DNA of 64,000 nucleotides, taken from the NCBI RefSeq assembly GCF_000828615.1, contig NZ_AP012273.1, positions 1,426,001 to 1,490,000 of the forward strand. Reading direction: 5' to 3'. This document shows positions 27,672 through 36,986 of the stretch, piece after piece. Position numbers and translations under genes: made by a program. Under the pieces are notes generated by a model that was not told where the DNA came from, did no database searches, and saw nothing but the letters and a program-made list of their open reading frames with translations. The first letter of the stretch is position 1. Each line of letters starts with the position of its first letter. The stretch is from Thiolapillus brandeum (GTDB lineage: Bacteria; Pseudomonadota; Gammaproteobacteria; Chromatiales; Chromatiaceae).

Positions 27672-29171
27672 TCAACCTATGGTATAGCCGTTGGCTTGTT
27701 CGATGGCATTGCGGGCAAACTGGTAATCGGCACGGAACTCGGCATGCAAGGTGTAAAGCGGTGTGCCCCTGGTTACCCTGTCGTGGAGCTTCTTGTGCAG
27801 ATCCACCCCCGCGGACTTATCCATGGGTGCTCCGGCCAGGCGGGCGATGCGGGCGATCTGCAGGTTGTCGATGGCCGTTACCACGCCATCCCGGGGGGCC
27901 TCCACCGGGTATTGTAGCGCGGTAGGTTGAGGTGGGGAGGCCGCGGCGCCCTGGGCGGCGATGATGTCCTGCATTTTCTGCCAGGCACGGCCGGACTCGA
28001 GCAAATCCCGGGCCAGGCGATAGCCCTGGCCGCCGCGCACGTCAGGATCGAACTCGAGGATGCGCCCCGCCAGTTGCAGGGCTTTTTCCTTGAGATCGAT
28101 GGGCGCATGGGGATCATTCTGCAATACCTGCAGCACGTCCCGGGCTTCCAGGGCTGGCCCCACGCCATTCCCGATGGGCTGACTGCCATCTGTGATCACC
28201 ACTTCCAGTTCCATTCCGCTACGGTCACCCACATATTCAAACAGTTTGCGCAGGCGCAGTGCTTCAGCCTGGGTATGCACTTTGGCGCTTGGTCCCACGG
28301 GGATGTCGATGAGCAGATGGGTGGAACCGGCGGCGATCTTCTTCGACAAAATGGACGCGATCATCTGGCCTTTGGAATCCAGAGACAGAGGGCGTTCCAC
28401 GGAAATGAGTATGTCATCGACAGGGGACAGGCGGGCCGTTCCCCCCCAGGCAATGAATCCCCTCTGCTGCTGGACGATGCCGCGCAACTCATCAGGGGAA
28501 AGATTGACCTTGCACAAGACTTCCATGGTATCGGCGGTGCCTGCGGGAGAAGTGATGGCCCGGCTGGACGTCTTGGGCATGAGCATGCCGTGGGCCGCGA
28601 CGATGGGCACGATGAGCATGGTGGTGCGGTTGCCGGGAATGCCGCCTATGCAGTGTTTGTCAACCACCAGGGATTCCCCCCAGTCCAGGCGTTCCCCGGT
28701 ATCCACCATGGCTTCGGTGAGAAACAGCATCTCATCCCGCTCCATGCCGGATTCGGCGCAGGCCACCAGAAAGGCGGCTATCTCGATCTTGGAATAACGG
28801 TTGTTGACGATATCCTGACAGATGCGCAGAAACTCTGGTCGGTTCAGGGGCTCCCCGGCAATTTTGCGGTGTACTGCCTCCAGGGATTGGGGAGGGGTGG
28901 CGTGGTCGATAAATACTGCGGTGCCTTCTGCCACTCCCAGCTGGGCGAAGGTCTGTTCACTCAAACCCAGCTCATCGGGCGCCAGGCAGCTCTCGTCATC
29001 GACGATATTCAGTACCGCAACCACGGGCTGTCGCTGCGGGCCATCGCGCACTTCTATTTTATTGAGGGCCTGGAAACCTTCACTGTGATACAAAGGGCAG
29101 TCCCGATGCAGATAAGCCACGTTTTCCTTGTAGGTATCGATGGCAACTTTGCGAAGTTTCAGTGGTGTCAT
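27672..29171 (-). CDS. Thymidine-phosphorylase family enzyme of the AMP-phosphorylase type
   Basis: 499 residues, longer than DeoA (~440) because of an ~85-residue N-terminal domain as in archaeal AMP phosphorylase. The phosphate/nucleoside region reads [16 protein letters not shown] and then [20 protein letters not shown], the form of archaeal AMP phosphorylases and not the DKHSTGGVGD of pyrimidine phosphorylases. Expected reaction: AMP (or CMP, UMP) + phosphate to base + ribose 1,5-bisphosphate. The start has no clear ribosome site, and the upstream side is an IS remnant (29272-29469), so its native promoter may have been lost or replaced. Confidence 0.85.
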   Translation of the reverse strand: MTPLKLRKVAIDTYKENVAYLHRDCPLYHSEGFQALNKIEVRDGPQRQPVVAVLNIVDDESCLAPDELGLSEQTFAQLGVAEGTAVFIDHATPPQSLEAVHRKIAGEPLNRPEFLRICQDIVNNRYSKIEIAAFLVACAESGMERDEMLFLTEAMVDTGERLDWGESLVVDKHCIGGIPGNRTTMLIVPIVAAHGMLMPKTSSRAITSPAGTADTMEVLCKVNLSPDELRGIVQQQRGFIAWGGTARLSPVDDILISVERPLSLDSKGQMIASILSKKIAAGSTHLLIDIPVGPSAKVHTQAEALRLRKLFEYVGDRSGMELEVVITDGSQPIGNGVGPALEARDVLQVLQNDPHAPIDLKEKALQLAGRILEFDPDVRGGQGYRLARDLLESGRAWQKMQDIIAAQGAAASPPQPTALQYPVEAPRDGVVTAIDNLQIARIARLAGAPMDKSAGVDLHKKLHDRVTRGTPLYTLHAEFRADYQFARNAIEQANGYTIG

Positions 29172-29235
29172 GGCGGCGGTGTCAGCTTATTTGTCTATGT
29201 AGATCTGCGATCGTTCTGAATCTGTGAATTCCAGT

Positions 29236-29256
29236 CCGGCAAAACCGGATTTTTCC
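29236..29256 (-). repeat. Short repeat shared with the other end of the polysaccharide island
   Basis: Read on the minus strand this 21-base stretch contains AAAATCCGGTTTTGC, which recurs at 43003-43022 on the plus strand with one indel and one mismatch over the whole length. The two copies face opposite ways and flank the island. The core is itself almost palindromic, so a chance or terminator-like origin is possible. Confidence 0.4.
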
Positions 29257-29271
29257 ACTGACCCACAGGGA

Positions 29272-29469
29272 CTCGAAAACGTTTTTTCCCTGGCAGAGCA
29301 GGCCCAGGTAAGTACGAACCAGGTCGATATGAGCAATACCATGGCGCGGAGGAATCAACCGGAGGTGTTTCTTCAATCCACTATGGCGATTGATGATCGG
29401 ACCAGCCATGGAAAGGCCGCCATGAGAGGCATAAATTTCGGTGGCGCTTTGCTCAAAGATGAAGGTCAT
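29272..29469 (-). pseudogene. Truncated IS1380-like transposase
   Basis: A 66-residue fragment (FEQSATEIYASHGGLSMAGP, INRHSGLKKHLRLIPPR, AHIDLVRTYLGLLCQGKNVF) resembling the N-terminal region of IS1380-family transposases (the GGL start, then DVV-x-SYIGLL-x-x-GK). After residue ~66 the similarity stops and the frame runs into unrelated sequence. No catalytic DDE part remains, so the element is dead. It lies between the AMP-phosphorylase gene and the polysaccharide island and probably marks a past insertion point. Confidence 0.55.
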
Positions 29470-29897
29470 GGGACTTCACCCCGGATAAACTGTGAAAATA
29501 CACATGATTGTCATTCTACGCGATGACTATCGGGCAAACGAGCATTCCGTGCTGCTCGAAGTCACGGATTCAGAAAAAAGTGACGGCAAATAGCATGCCC
29601 AAGCATATTTTTGACCTCGTGATAGATTTTGGGGCATCCCGGTCCCCAAAGTCGCCCCGGCCTTTGACCACTTACTATAGTGCCCCAGCTGTCTTGGTCA
29701 CTGAGTGCTACGCAACAACCTCGCAAGCTCCTTGCTGCTGCGCACTCAGCTCTCATATGACTGGACGCCGAGTTCGGAAGCCTGCTTCGCTCTCCATGGA
29801 TGGCAGTGATTGATGAGAAATTTAACACCCTTTGGTATGGACTTGGCATAATATACGCATCTACCGCTTATCCTAAGACTCTACTCGACATAGCCAG
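29470..29897. other. Leader region of the polysaccharide island
   Basis: 428 bases with no supported gene; open frames on both strands lack ribosome sites and family likeness. A possible promoter for the island lies at its right end: TTAACA near 29821 and CATAAT near 29849 in TTGGCATAATATACG, about 45 bases before the permease start. The remainder may be decayed sequence left by the insertion element. Confidence 0.4.
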
Positions 29898-30719
29898 ATG
29901 AACCAACATATCCAAGATGGCCCGCCGGATAGCTCTGGTATTGGAAGGCTGAAAATAAATGGTTCCCGATTTTTCGAGTTGGTTCTGTTTCGAGCATATG
30001 CCGAACTTACGGCAGAAGCGGCAAGGTTTTCCCTGGGTGTTCTCTGGTGGTTGATTGAACCGATTCTTTACGTTGGTGTTTTCTATCTGATCTTTGGAAT
30101 CATATTCCAGCGGGGTGGAGAGGGTTTTGTATTTTCCCTGCTGACAGGATTGCTGACCTGGCGCTGGTTTGACGCAAGTGTACGGGGAGGAGCTACATCC
30201 ATTCAGGGAAATGCTGCCCTGATTCGACAGATCGCCATACCAAAACTGACATTCCCGATTGTCGTTCTGCTGGTCAATCTGGCAAAGTTCTGTATCGTCT
30301 TCTCCATATTTCTTGTTTTCCTCACATTAGTACATGGCGCCCCAACATCACGATGGTTGGTGCTTCCATTGTTACTGTCAGTCCAGTTGCTGTTCACAGC
30401 TGGCGTATCTTTCATGATTGCCGCCTGGGTTCCCTTTTTTCCAGACCTGATAATGATCAACAACCAGTTTCTCACTTTGTGGTTCTTTTTGTCGGGAATA
30501 TTCTTTGATATTTCGAATGTCGATGCAAAATTTAGAGCGCTGTTGTTACTGAATCCCATGGCAGTAATCATCGATTCCTATCGTGCAGTTCTCCTCCATG
30601 ACGTATGGCCAGACTGGTTAGCTATCGGCAAGGTGGCTGTTATCAGCATTATGATAATACTTGCGTCCCTGATCTTTTATAGAAGATTTGATCACACTTA
30701 TCCAAAATTGGTCTTTTAA
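29898..30719 (+). CDS. ABC-2 type polysaccharide export permease (Wzm/KpsM type)
   Basis: 273 residues, six predicted membrane helices. It begins with a cytoplasmic amphipathic segment (FFELVLFRAYAELTAEAARF), followed by SLGVLWWLIEPILYVGVFYL, the conserved opening of this permease family. Works with the ATPase at 30730 to export an undecaprenyl- or lipid-linked glycan across the inner membrane. First gene of the island; the ATPase starts 10 bases after its stop. Confidence 0.92.
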   Translation: MNQHIQDGPPDSSGIGRLKINGSRFFELVLFRAYAELTAEAARFSLGVLWWLIEPILYVGVFYLIFGIIFQRGGEGFVFSLLTGLLTWRWFDASVRGGATSIQGNAALIRQIAIPKLTFPIVVLLVNLAKFCIVFSIFLVFLTLVHGAPTSRWLVLPLLLSVQLLFTAGVSFMIAAWVPFFPDLIMINNQFLTLWFFLSGIFFDISNVDAKFRALLLLNPMAVIIDSYRAVLLHDVWPDWLAIGKVAVISIMIILASLIFYRRFDHTYPKLVF

Positions 30720-30729
30720 TCGGAATCCC

Positions 30730-31428
30730 ATGCCTGCAGTAGAATTAATTGACATCGCTATTCGTTACCGTAGAAAGAATGGGGTTTTTAGGACAGAAAG
30801 TTACTGGCCACTGAAAAATATCAGCCTGCAGGTGATGCAAGGAGAAACTCTGGGCATCATCGGGCGAAATGGTGTTGGCAAGAGTACCCTGCTCCAGTTG
30901 CTGGCGGGAATCCTGTCACCGGATCGCGGTGAGATAATCAACCATGTGGAACGAACGTCGCTGCTGTCCCTGCAAGTTGGTTTCGTACCCTTCCTGTCCG
31001 GACGCATCAATGCCATCATGAGTGGCATGTTATTGGGCTTCAGGCGCAAGGAAATGCTGCGTCTGATGCCGGAGGTCATCCGTTTTTCTGAACTGGAGAG
31101 CTTCATTGATCAACCTGTTCGAACCTATTCTGCAGGGATGCGCGCTCGCCTGGGATTCTCCATCGCTCATCACCTGAACCCTGACCTGTTACTGATCGAT
31201 GAAGTACTGGGTGTCGGAGATGCATCTTTCCGGGAGAAATCATCCGCAGTAATCCGAGAAAAGATTTGCTCCAATCAAAGCGTAGTGTTGGTATCACACA
31301 ATCCGGCCGTGTTACGTGAACTCTGCGACAGGGTCATTTGGCTGCGTGAGGGAAGGGTTCACCAGGAAGGAGCCCCAGCCCAAGTATTGCAGGAATACAT
31401 CGGGGCAGTTTCGAGTAAGAAGCAATGA
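30730..31428 (+). CDS. ABC polysaccharide exporter ATPase (Wzt/KpsT type)
   Basis: 232 residues from the ATG at 30730. Walker A GRNGVGKST, signature region YSAGMRARLGFSIAH, Walker B LLLIDEVLGVGD and the switch histidine in LVSHNP. There is no C-terminal carbohydrate-binding extension as in O-antigen Wzt, so it resembles the KpsT/short type that does not read a terminal cap. It overlaps the next gene by four bases (ATGA). Confidence 0.94.
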   Translation: MPAVELIDIAIRYRRKNGVFRTESYWPLKNISLQVMQGETLGIIGRNGVGKSTLLQLLAGILSPDRGEIINHVERTSLLSLQVGFVPFLSGRINAIMSGMLLGFRRKEMLRLMPEVIRFSELESFIDQPVRTYSAGMRARLGFSIAHHLNPDLLLIDEVLGVGDASFREKSSAVIREKICSNQSVVLVSHNPAVLRELCDRVIWLREGRVHQEGAPAQVLQEYIGAVSSKKQ

Positions 31429-34400
31429 CAAGGAAAACCGGTGGGAAATGGGTTGCAGTAGTGCTTGGCATGCACAGATCCGGCACAAGTGCCATTACTC
31501 GTGCCTTGGTCGCGGCGGGTGTCGAACTTGGAGATCACCTGGTCAAGGCAGGGACAGACAATCCTCGCGGCTTCTGGGAAGATGCCGATGTAAGGCGACT
31601 CAACGAACGCCTGATGGCCACTGTCGGCACTGATTGGTACAGTACGCGGGAACTGGACCCTGATCTGTTTTCAGATGATGCGACGCAACCGCTTCTCCGG
31701 GAAGCAGTTGACCTGCTGAACCAGCGTTTGTCCAACGGAAGCCCCTGGGGGTTCAAGGATCCTCGTACCACTCGCCTTCTGCCCTTCTGGAAAACCGTAT
31801 TTTCCTTGGCGGGCATCCGGCCCCGCTGGATTCTCGCGTTGCGTGATCCCGAAGCGGTTGCACAGTCGCTGCTGGCACGCAACAATTTTTCCATGGAAAG
31901 GAACCACCTGCTCTGGATAAGGTATATGGAAGGAGTCATCAACGAACTCGATGACGAATCACTGTTGGTGGTCGATTACAGCAGGCTGCTCGAGAAACCC
32001 GGCAGCGTAGTGGAAGAAATGCGCCGCTTCCTGGGGCTGGATCAGGATGCCGCGTATCACCGGCGTCTTAAGGAATTCAGCGATGACTTTCTTGATGTCG
32101 GTCTGCGTCATCATCAGGGCCAGTCACAGGCCCTGCGGGAGTCACAAGGCCCCCAGGGGCTGACAGCCCGGTTGTATCTGGAACTTCTCGACCAGGCGTG
32201 CCGGGGTGAGTGGGTTTTGATCAATGGTTTTTCAGAAAGCGTGAAATCCCTGTTGTCCCAAGGCTTGAGAAATCACCAGGCACTGCTCACGCAACTGGAA
32301 ACCCAGGAAGCCGCCATAAGCATACGGATGCATGCCGAAGTCGAGGCGAGGCTAAAGGCTGACATGGAAAGTAGTCACAAGGAGATAGAACGTCTGCAGA
32401 ATCTGGCGCAACAATACCAGGAAGAATACGAAGCGGAAATCAAGCATTTGCAGACACTGGTAACAGCACGCGACCGGGAGATCATACGGTACGAAAAGGA
32501 AGTGGTGCCCGAAGTATCACGGTTACAACGATTGGTGGAGCAAACCAATACTACCATAATTGAGCAGCAACAAGACCTGGAAGCAGCAGGTTTGGAAGCT
32601 AACCGCCTTAAGATCTTGGCGGCTGACAAGGACAGGAAACTTATGAAATACGAGGAAGAAGTCTCCCAGTTACGAGACTTGGTGAAAGAAATCAGCGACA
32701 CCGCCCAACAGCAGCAAGAGCAGGCCACATTGGAAATTGACCGTCTGGAAAAGTGTCTGGCCGAAAATGAAGCCCACCGAACCGAATTGCAGGAGCAACT
32801 TGCTCGGGAACAGGCACGTCATGAAGCCAGTAAAATCTGCCTGCAACAGGATATCATGACGTTAAGAGAAAGGTTGGAAAAGGAACGCTACACGTTTTTC
32901 AAGCCCATTGCACGGCGCATCTACCGGCGGCTGGCCCCCCTGGCCCTGAATGCCCCTGGTCCCCTGCGTCGGCAGTTGCGGACCTTGAAGCGCCGTATCT
33001 ATCCACACCCGGTTCTGATTTCATCGGCCGGGCTTTCTGCACCTCTTCCTTCATCCTCCCCCCTGGCTTCTACCGAATACGCCCCCCTGGTGCATGCGGC
33101 CCGCTTGCACAAGGGCGATAACGCGGACGTAATTCTTTTTCCCGTCATTGACTGGCACTTCCGCATACAGCGTCCGCAACATCTGTGTCGGGGAATGGCG
33201 GCAAACGGACACCGGGTATTCTATCTGGCCACAACCTTCATTTTTTCCCATGAACCCGGATTTACACTGACGGAAAACCCGGAATCCGGCCTATTTCTCT
33301 GCCAGCTCCATTGTAATCGGCCCGACCTGCGAATCTATGAGCGGCCAGCAGACCCTGACATCAGCCATTTCCTTGTCGAATCACTGCGCCTCCTTGCCTC
33401 CGCCTGTGAAATCGACCGAACAATCGCTCTGGTGGATCTCCCCTTCTGGCGACCTATTGTCCTGGCCCTGCGCAACACCCTGGTAGTGTACGACTGCATG
33501 GATCACCACGCCGGGTTTTCCACCAATGCGGACAGCATGCTGGAAGAAGAGACAAAACTCTTGCACCAGAGTGACCTGGTGATCACCACAGCACAACCCC
33601 TTTCCGAGAAGATCGCGGAACAACGGGAAAACACCCTGATACGAAATGCTGCCGAAATCGAAATGTTCGCCAGGCCGCCCAAACAACTGGCATACGAAAA
33701 AGGAGAAAAACCTGTCATCGGTTATTATGGTGCCATCTCCGAGTGGTTCGATATCGACCTGCTGGCCTCTCTCGCCAAAGCACGTCCCCAGTGGAGCTTC
33801 GTACTCGTAGGCAGTACTTTCGGTTGCGACATTCATCAAGCGAGTTGGCTGCCAAATGTGGAATTCGTCGGTGAAGTTCCTTACACAGACTTGCCTGGAT
33901 GGCTCTACGCGTTTGATGTCTGCCTGATCCCATTCCGTGTCACCGAACTGACCCGTTGTACCAACCCCGTGAAAGCGTACGAGTATCTGGCCGCGGGAAA
34001 GCCCGTGGTGGGCACGAAACTCCCGGAACTGCTGGAAATGGATGGCATGGTTCGGGTAGCAGAAGACAGTCAGGGTTTTCTGCAAGAACTGGAATTCGCG
34101 TTAGGAGAAAAGGATGATGAAGAACTGACGCAGAAACGCAAACGTTGGGCCGAACAACATGACTGGCACCACCGCGCCGGACAGCTGGATCAGGCCATCG
34201 GAAACTGCCTGCCCAGCGCCAGTGTGATCGTGCTCACCTACAACAACCTGGAATTCACCAAGGCCTGCCTGCACAGCCTGGAACACCAGACCCATTATCC
34301 GAATTGGGAGTTGATAATCGTCGACAACGGTTCGGATGATGACACCGTGGAATACCTGGAACAGTACGCCCGGGAGAATCCCCGGGTCACCCTGGTACTC

Positions 34401-34967
34401 AATGGGAACAACCACGGATTTGCTGCAGGAAACAACCATGGTATGCAGGTGGCCAAGGGTGAATATCTGATTCTTCTAAACAATGATACCTACACCACCT
34501 GCGGCTGGCTGTATGGCCTGCTACGACACCTGATCAGGGATCCTTCCATCGGCCTGGTGGGACCGGTTACCAATAACATCGGCAACGAGGCAAGAATTGA
34601 TATCGAATACGCCGACATGCAGCAAATGGAATTGCTTTCCTACGATTATACACAAGCACACGCCAGGGAATTGCTGGAAGTGGATACGGTAGCCTTCTTC
34701 TGCGTAGCCATGCACCGTAGTCTGTACGAGGAAATCGGCGGTCTGGACGAACGTTTTGGCCGGGGATTCTTCGAAGATGACGACTACTGCATGCGCACAC
34801 GCCAAGCCGGGAAGAAGGTGGTAATCGCAGAAGACGTCTTCATACACCATCACCTTTCCGCCAGCTTCGGAAAACTGGAAAATCCCGAACGGGTTACCCT
34901 GTTCGAGAAAAACAAGCACCTGTATGAAGAGAAATGGGGAAAATGGAATCCACACAGCTATCGCTGA
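31425..34967 (+). CDS. Sulfotransferase / coiled-coil / GT4-like / GT2 fusion protein
   Basis: 1180 residues, multidomain. Residues ~1-260: sulfotransferase fold with the PAPS-binding loop VLGMHRSGTSAITRAL and FKDPRTTRLLPFW. Residues ~290-490: long coiled coil (KHLQTLV, REIIRYEKEV, and similar heptads). Residues ~560-905: glycosyltransferase with GT4-like FPVIDWHFRIQRPQHL, VIGYYGAISEWFD and TRCTNPVKAYEYLAAGKPVV. Residues ~927-1180: GT2 with SVIVLTYNNLEFTKACL, IIVDNGSDDDT, LLNNDT and FEDDDYCMRTRQAGKK. Three transferase activities on one chain suggest successive transfers in one assembly step of the exported glycan. No membrane helix. Confidence 0.85.
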   Translation: MTRKTGGKWVAVVLGMHRSGTSAITRALVAAGVELGDHLVKAGTDNPRGFWEDADVRRLNERLMATVGTDWYSTRELDPDLFSDDATQPLLREAVDLLNQRLSNGSPWGFKDPRTTRLLPFWKTVFSLAGIRPRWILALRDPEAVAQSLLARNNFSMERNHLLWIRYMEGVINELDDESLLVVDYSRLLEKPGSVVEEMRRFLGLDQDAAYHRRLKEFSDDFLDVGLRHHQGQSQALRESQGPQGLTARLYLELLDQACRGEWVLINGFSESVKSLLSQGLRNHQALLTQLETQEAAISIRMHAEVEARLKADMESSHKEIERLQNLAQQYQEEYEAEIKHLQTLVTARDREIIRYEKEVVPEVSRLQRLVEQTNTTIIEQQQDLEAAGLEANRLKILAADKDRKLMKYEEEVSQLRDLVKEISDTAQQQQEQATLEIDRLEKCLAENEAHRTELQEQLAREQARHEASKICLQQDIMTLRERLEKERYTFFKPIARRIYRRLAPLALNAPGPLRRQLRTLKRRIYPHPVLISSAGLSAPLPSSSPLASTEYAPLVHAARLHKGDNADVILFPVIDWHFRIQRPQHLCRGMAANGHRVFYLATTFIFSHEPGFTLTENPESGLFLCQLHCNRPDLRIYERPADPDISHFLVESLRLLASACEIDRTIALVDLPFWRPIVLALRNTLVVYDCMDHHAGFSTNADSMLEEETKLLHQSDLVITTAQPLSEKIAEQRENTLIRNAAEIEMFARPPKQLAYEKGEKPVIGYYGAISEWFDIDLLASLAKARPQWSFVLVGSTFGCDIHQASWLPNVEFVGEVPYTDLPGWLYAFDVCLIPFRVTELTRCTNPVKAYEYLAAGKPVVGTKLPELLEMDGMVRVAEDSQGFLQELEFALGEKDDEELTQKRKRWAEQHDWHHRAGQLDQAIGNCLPSASVIVLTYNNLEFTKACLHSLEHQTHYPNWELIIVDNGSDDDTVEYLEQYARENPRVTLVLNGNNHGFAAGNNHGMQVAKGEYLILLNNDTYTTCGWLYGLLRHLIRDPSIGLVGPVTNNIGNEARIDIEYADMQQMELLSYDYTQAHARELLEVDTVAFFCVAMHRSLYEEIGGLDERFGRGFFEDDDYCMRTRQAGKKVVIAEDVFIHHHLSASFGKLENPERVTLFEKNKHLYEEKWGKWNPHSYR

Positions 34968-35000
34968 AAAGGAAGTACATCTGGCCACAGGAAAAACTTG

Positions 35001-36905
35001 ATGAAACCCAAGATCACCATACACGCTGGAACCGAAAAAACCGGCTCTACTAGCATTCAAACCTCACTGCATTCTTCATATCGTGAGCTTATGCGTCATG
35101 GAATCCTCTTTCCTTCCTCATTGGGTGCTCCTTGTCACATACATCTAACTGCCTGTGCGCTCACGGACAACCCGGTACACCCGATTCGCCGCTTGCTTGA
35201 CATCACGGATGAAACGGCCTTCCAGAGTTTCTCACTGGATACCAAACATGCCTTGGCCAGGGAAATTGAAGAGCAGGCTCCAAAGCGAATCATCATCAGC
35301 GACGAACACATCAATGTACACTTATGCTCCATTGACCTGCTTCAGGAATACAAACGAATATGTGAGGAATATGGTGATATAGAATCGGTGGTGATCTACC
35401 TGAGAAGACAGGATGAATTCAGGATCAGCCTTTTCAGTGAAGCGGTAAAAATGGGAAACCTCAAGGGTTTCGATATAGACAATCCCCTGAAACTTCCCGT
35501 CGAGTTACCATATAGGTTCAACTACCTGTCCATATTGAATAATTTCTCTGAAGTCTTCGGCAGGGACGTACTGGACGTAAGAGTCTTTGACAGAGAAAGG
35601 CTTCCTGGAGGAGACGTTCTGACGGATTTCATTCAGGCAAACAAATTGCCGATAAGTCCGAAAAAACTGGGTAAAAACAAGAAAAACCGCTCGATCGATA
35701 GAAGGGTGATACGTAATTTTGCAAAAATATCTTCATACATTACCGATAACAACATTGAGGACGGCCCAAAGCTCAGAGAACGGCTCATCAACATTCTTGC
35801 TGCCAAGTACAATGGTCCCGGGCCGCTCATGAGCAGGGAACATCACACCCAATTCATGGCACGTTTCCAACATCAGAATAATGAAATAAAACGATATTTC
35901 ATGGAACCAATGGATGGCGATTTGTTTTCCGAGCCGAAATTCTACAACCCTCCCTATCCCGACTGCTCCCTGAGCTGGGAAGAATTGTTCATTGACCAGT
36001 TCAGTGAATCAGACAGTTTTCTGAAAAATCTGGAAAAAGCTGCGTTCACTCTGATGCGAGGCAACGATGGCAACAAAGAACAACAAAAAGAGGACAAAAC
36101 TTCCACTAATAACAGGGTGGATGCTACCTGCCTAATTTGTGGCAAAAGGTACATGCTGTGGCTGAAGGAAAAAACTCGTGAAAAATGCATCTGCCCTGGG
36201 TGTTCATCATCGGGCAGGGCTAATGCGCTAATGTACTGTCTATCCATGATAACCATGGGCCGGCCACTGCCAGTCAGCCAGCACCCAACGAACAATAATA
36301 TGAGGATAGTCGGCCTTTCAGACTCAAAAGTCTACTCCAAGGTTCTGAGCACGAAGTACAATTATTCCAACATGTTCTTCCACAAGAAACCCTATCTGGA
36401 TATACGAACCCCCCCCGAGGAAATGATTGGTACGGTGGATATCCTGATATCCACGGAAGTTTTTGAACATGTCATAGGCGATAGTATGGAGGCATTCAGA
36501 GGCGCCTTCAAATTGCTCAAACCCGGCGGCCATACGATATTCAGCGTACCTTACATCAACAAAGGCGACTCCGTGGAGCACTACCGGGAAGACCTGGTGG
36601 ACTACCGTTCCTTCCGTGATGAAAACGGAACCTGGTGCGTTGAGCTGATTCATGAAAACGGAGCCAGGGAAATCGACCGTACCCCCAGGTTTCATGGCGG
36701 GCCGGGAAAAACACTGGAGATTCGGCTGTTCAATCTGGATCGGGTGATACGTGAGTTGCACCAAACAGGGTTTAGGGACGTCACTATCCTTGAAGACAAA
36801 CCGGAATACGGAATTTACTGGGGACCGCCCTCTCGCGTACTGAGCGCGAGAAAACCAGTTTCACTGGATGAAGAAAATCAATCCAGTCATGTTTCTTTCT
36901 ACTGA
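35001..36905 (+). CDS. Sulfotransferase-like domain fused to a zinc-binding methyltransferase
   Basis: 634 residues from the ATG at 35001 (AGGA nine bases upstream). N-terminal half (~1-340) is sulfotransferase-like: ITIHAGTEKTGSTSIQTSL, then SDEHINVHL and VIYLRRQDEFRISLF. Around residues 373-405 are paired cysteines (CLICGKRY ... CICPGCSSSGR), a likely zinc knuckle. C-terminal class I methyltransferase (~405-634) with VDILISTEVFEHV, FKLLKPGGHTIFSVPY and ending in YGIYWGPPSRVLSARK. Lower GC than neighbours. Probably modifies the exported glycan or its carrier; the acceptor is unknown. Confidence 0.8.
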   Translation: MKPKITIHAGTEKTGSTSIQTSLHSSYRELMRHGILFPSSLGAPCHIHLTACALTDNPVHPIRRLLDITDETAFQSFSLDTKHALAREIEEQAPKRIIISDEHINVHLCSIDLLQEYKRICEEYGDIESVVIYLRRQDEFRISLFSEAVKMGNLKGFDIDNPLKLPVELPYRFNYLSILNNFSEVFGRDVLDVRVFDRERLPGGDVLTDFIQANKLPISPKKLGKNKKNRSIDRRVIRNFAKISSYITDNNIEDGPKLRERLINILAAKYNGPGPLMSREHHTQFMARFQHQNNEIKRYFMEPMDGDLFSEPKFYNPPYPDCSLSWEELFIDQFSESDSFLKNLEKAAFTLMRGNDGNKEQQKEDKTSTNNRVDATCLICGKRYMLWLKEKTREKCICPGCSSSGRANALMYCLSMITMGRPLPVSQHPTNNNMRIVGLSDSKVYSKVLSTKYNYSNMFFHKKPYLDIRTPPEEMIGTVDILISTEVFEHVIGDSMEAFRGAFKLLKPGGHTIFSVPYINKGDSVEHYREDLVDYRSFRDENGTWCVELIHENGAREIDRTPRFHGGPGKTLEIRLFNLDRVIRELHQTGFRDVTILEDKPEYGIYWGPPSRVLSARKPVSLDEENQSSHVSFY

Positions 36906-36986
36906 TGAGTGGGGTGAAGGCAGGCATTCAGCACACCAGGCCATAGATTGGGAAATGAACTCGAAAACAGACAGGATAGCCAAACC

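Noticed and set aside
27927-29219. 430-codon plus-strand frame opposite the AMP phosphorylase gene
   Set aside because: Antisense to a conserved enzyme; no ribosome site.
29508-29813. Open frames in the leader of the polysaccharide island
   Set aside because: Low-complexity Ser/Pro/Cys content, no ribosome site and no family likeness.
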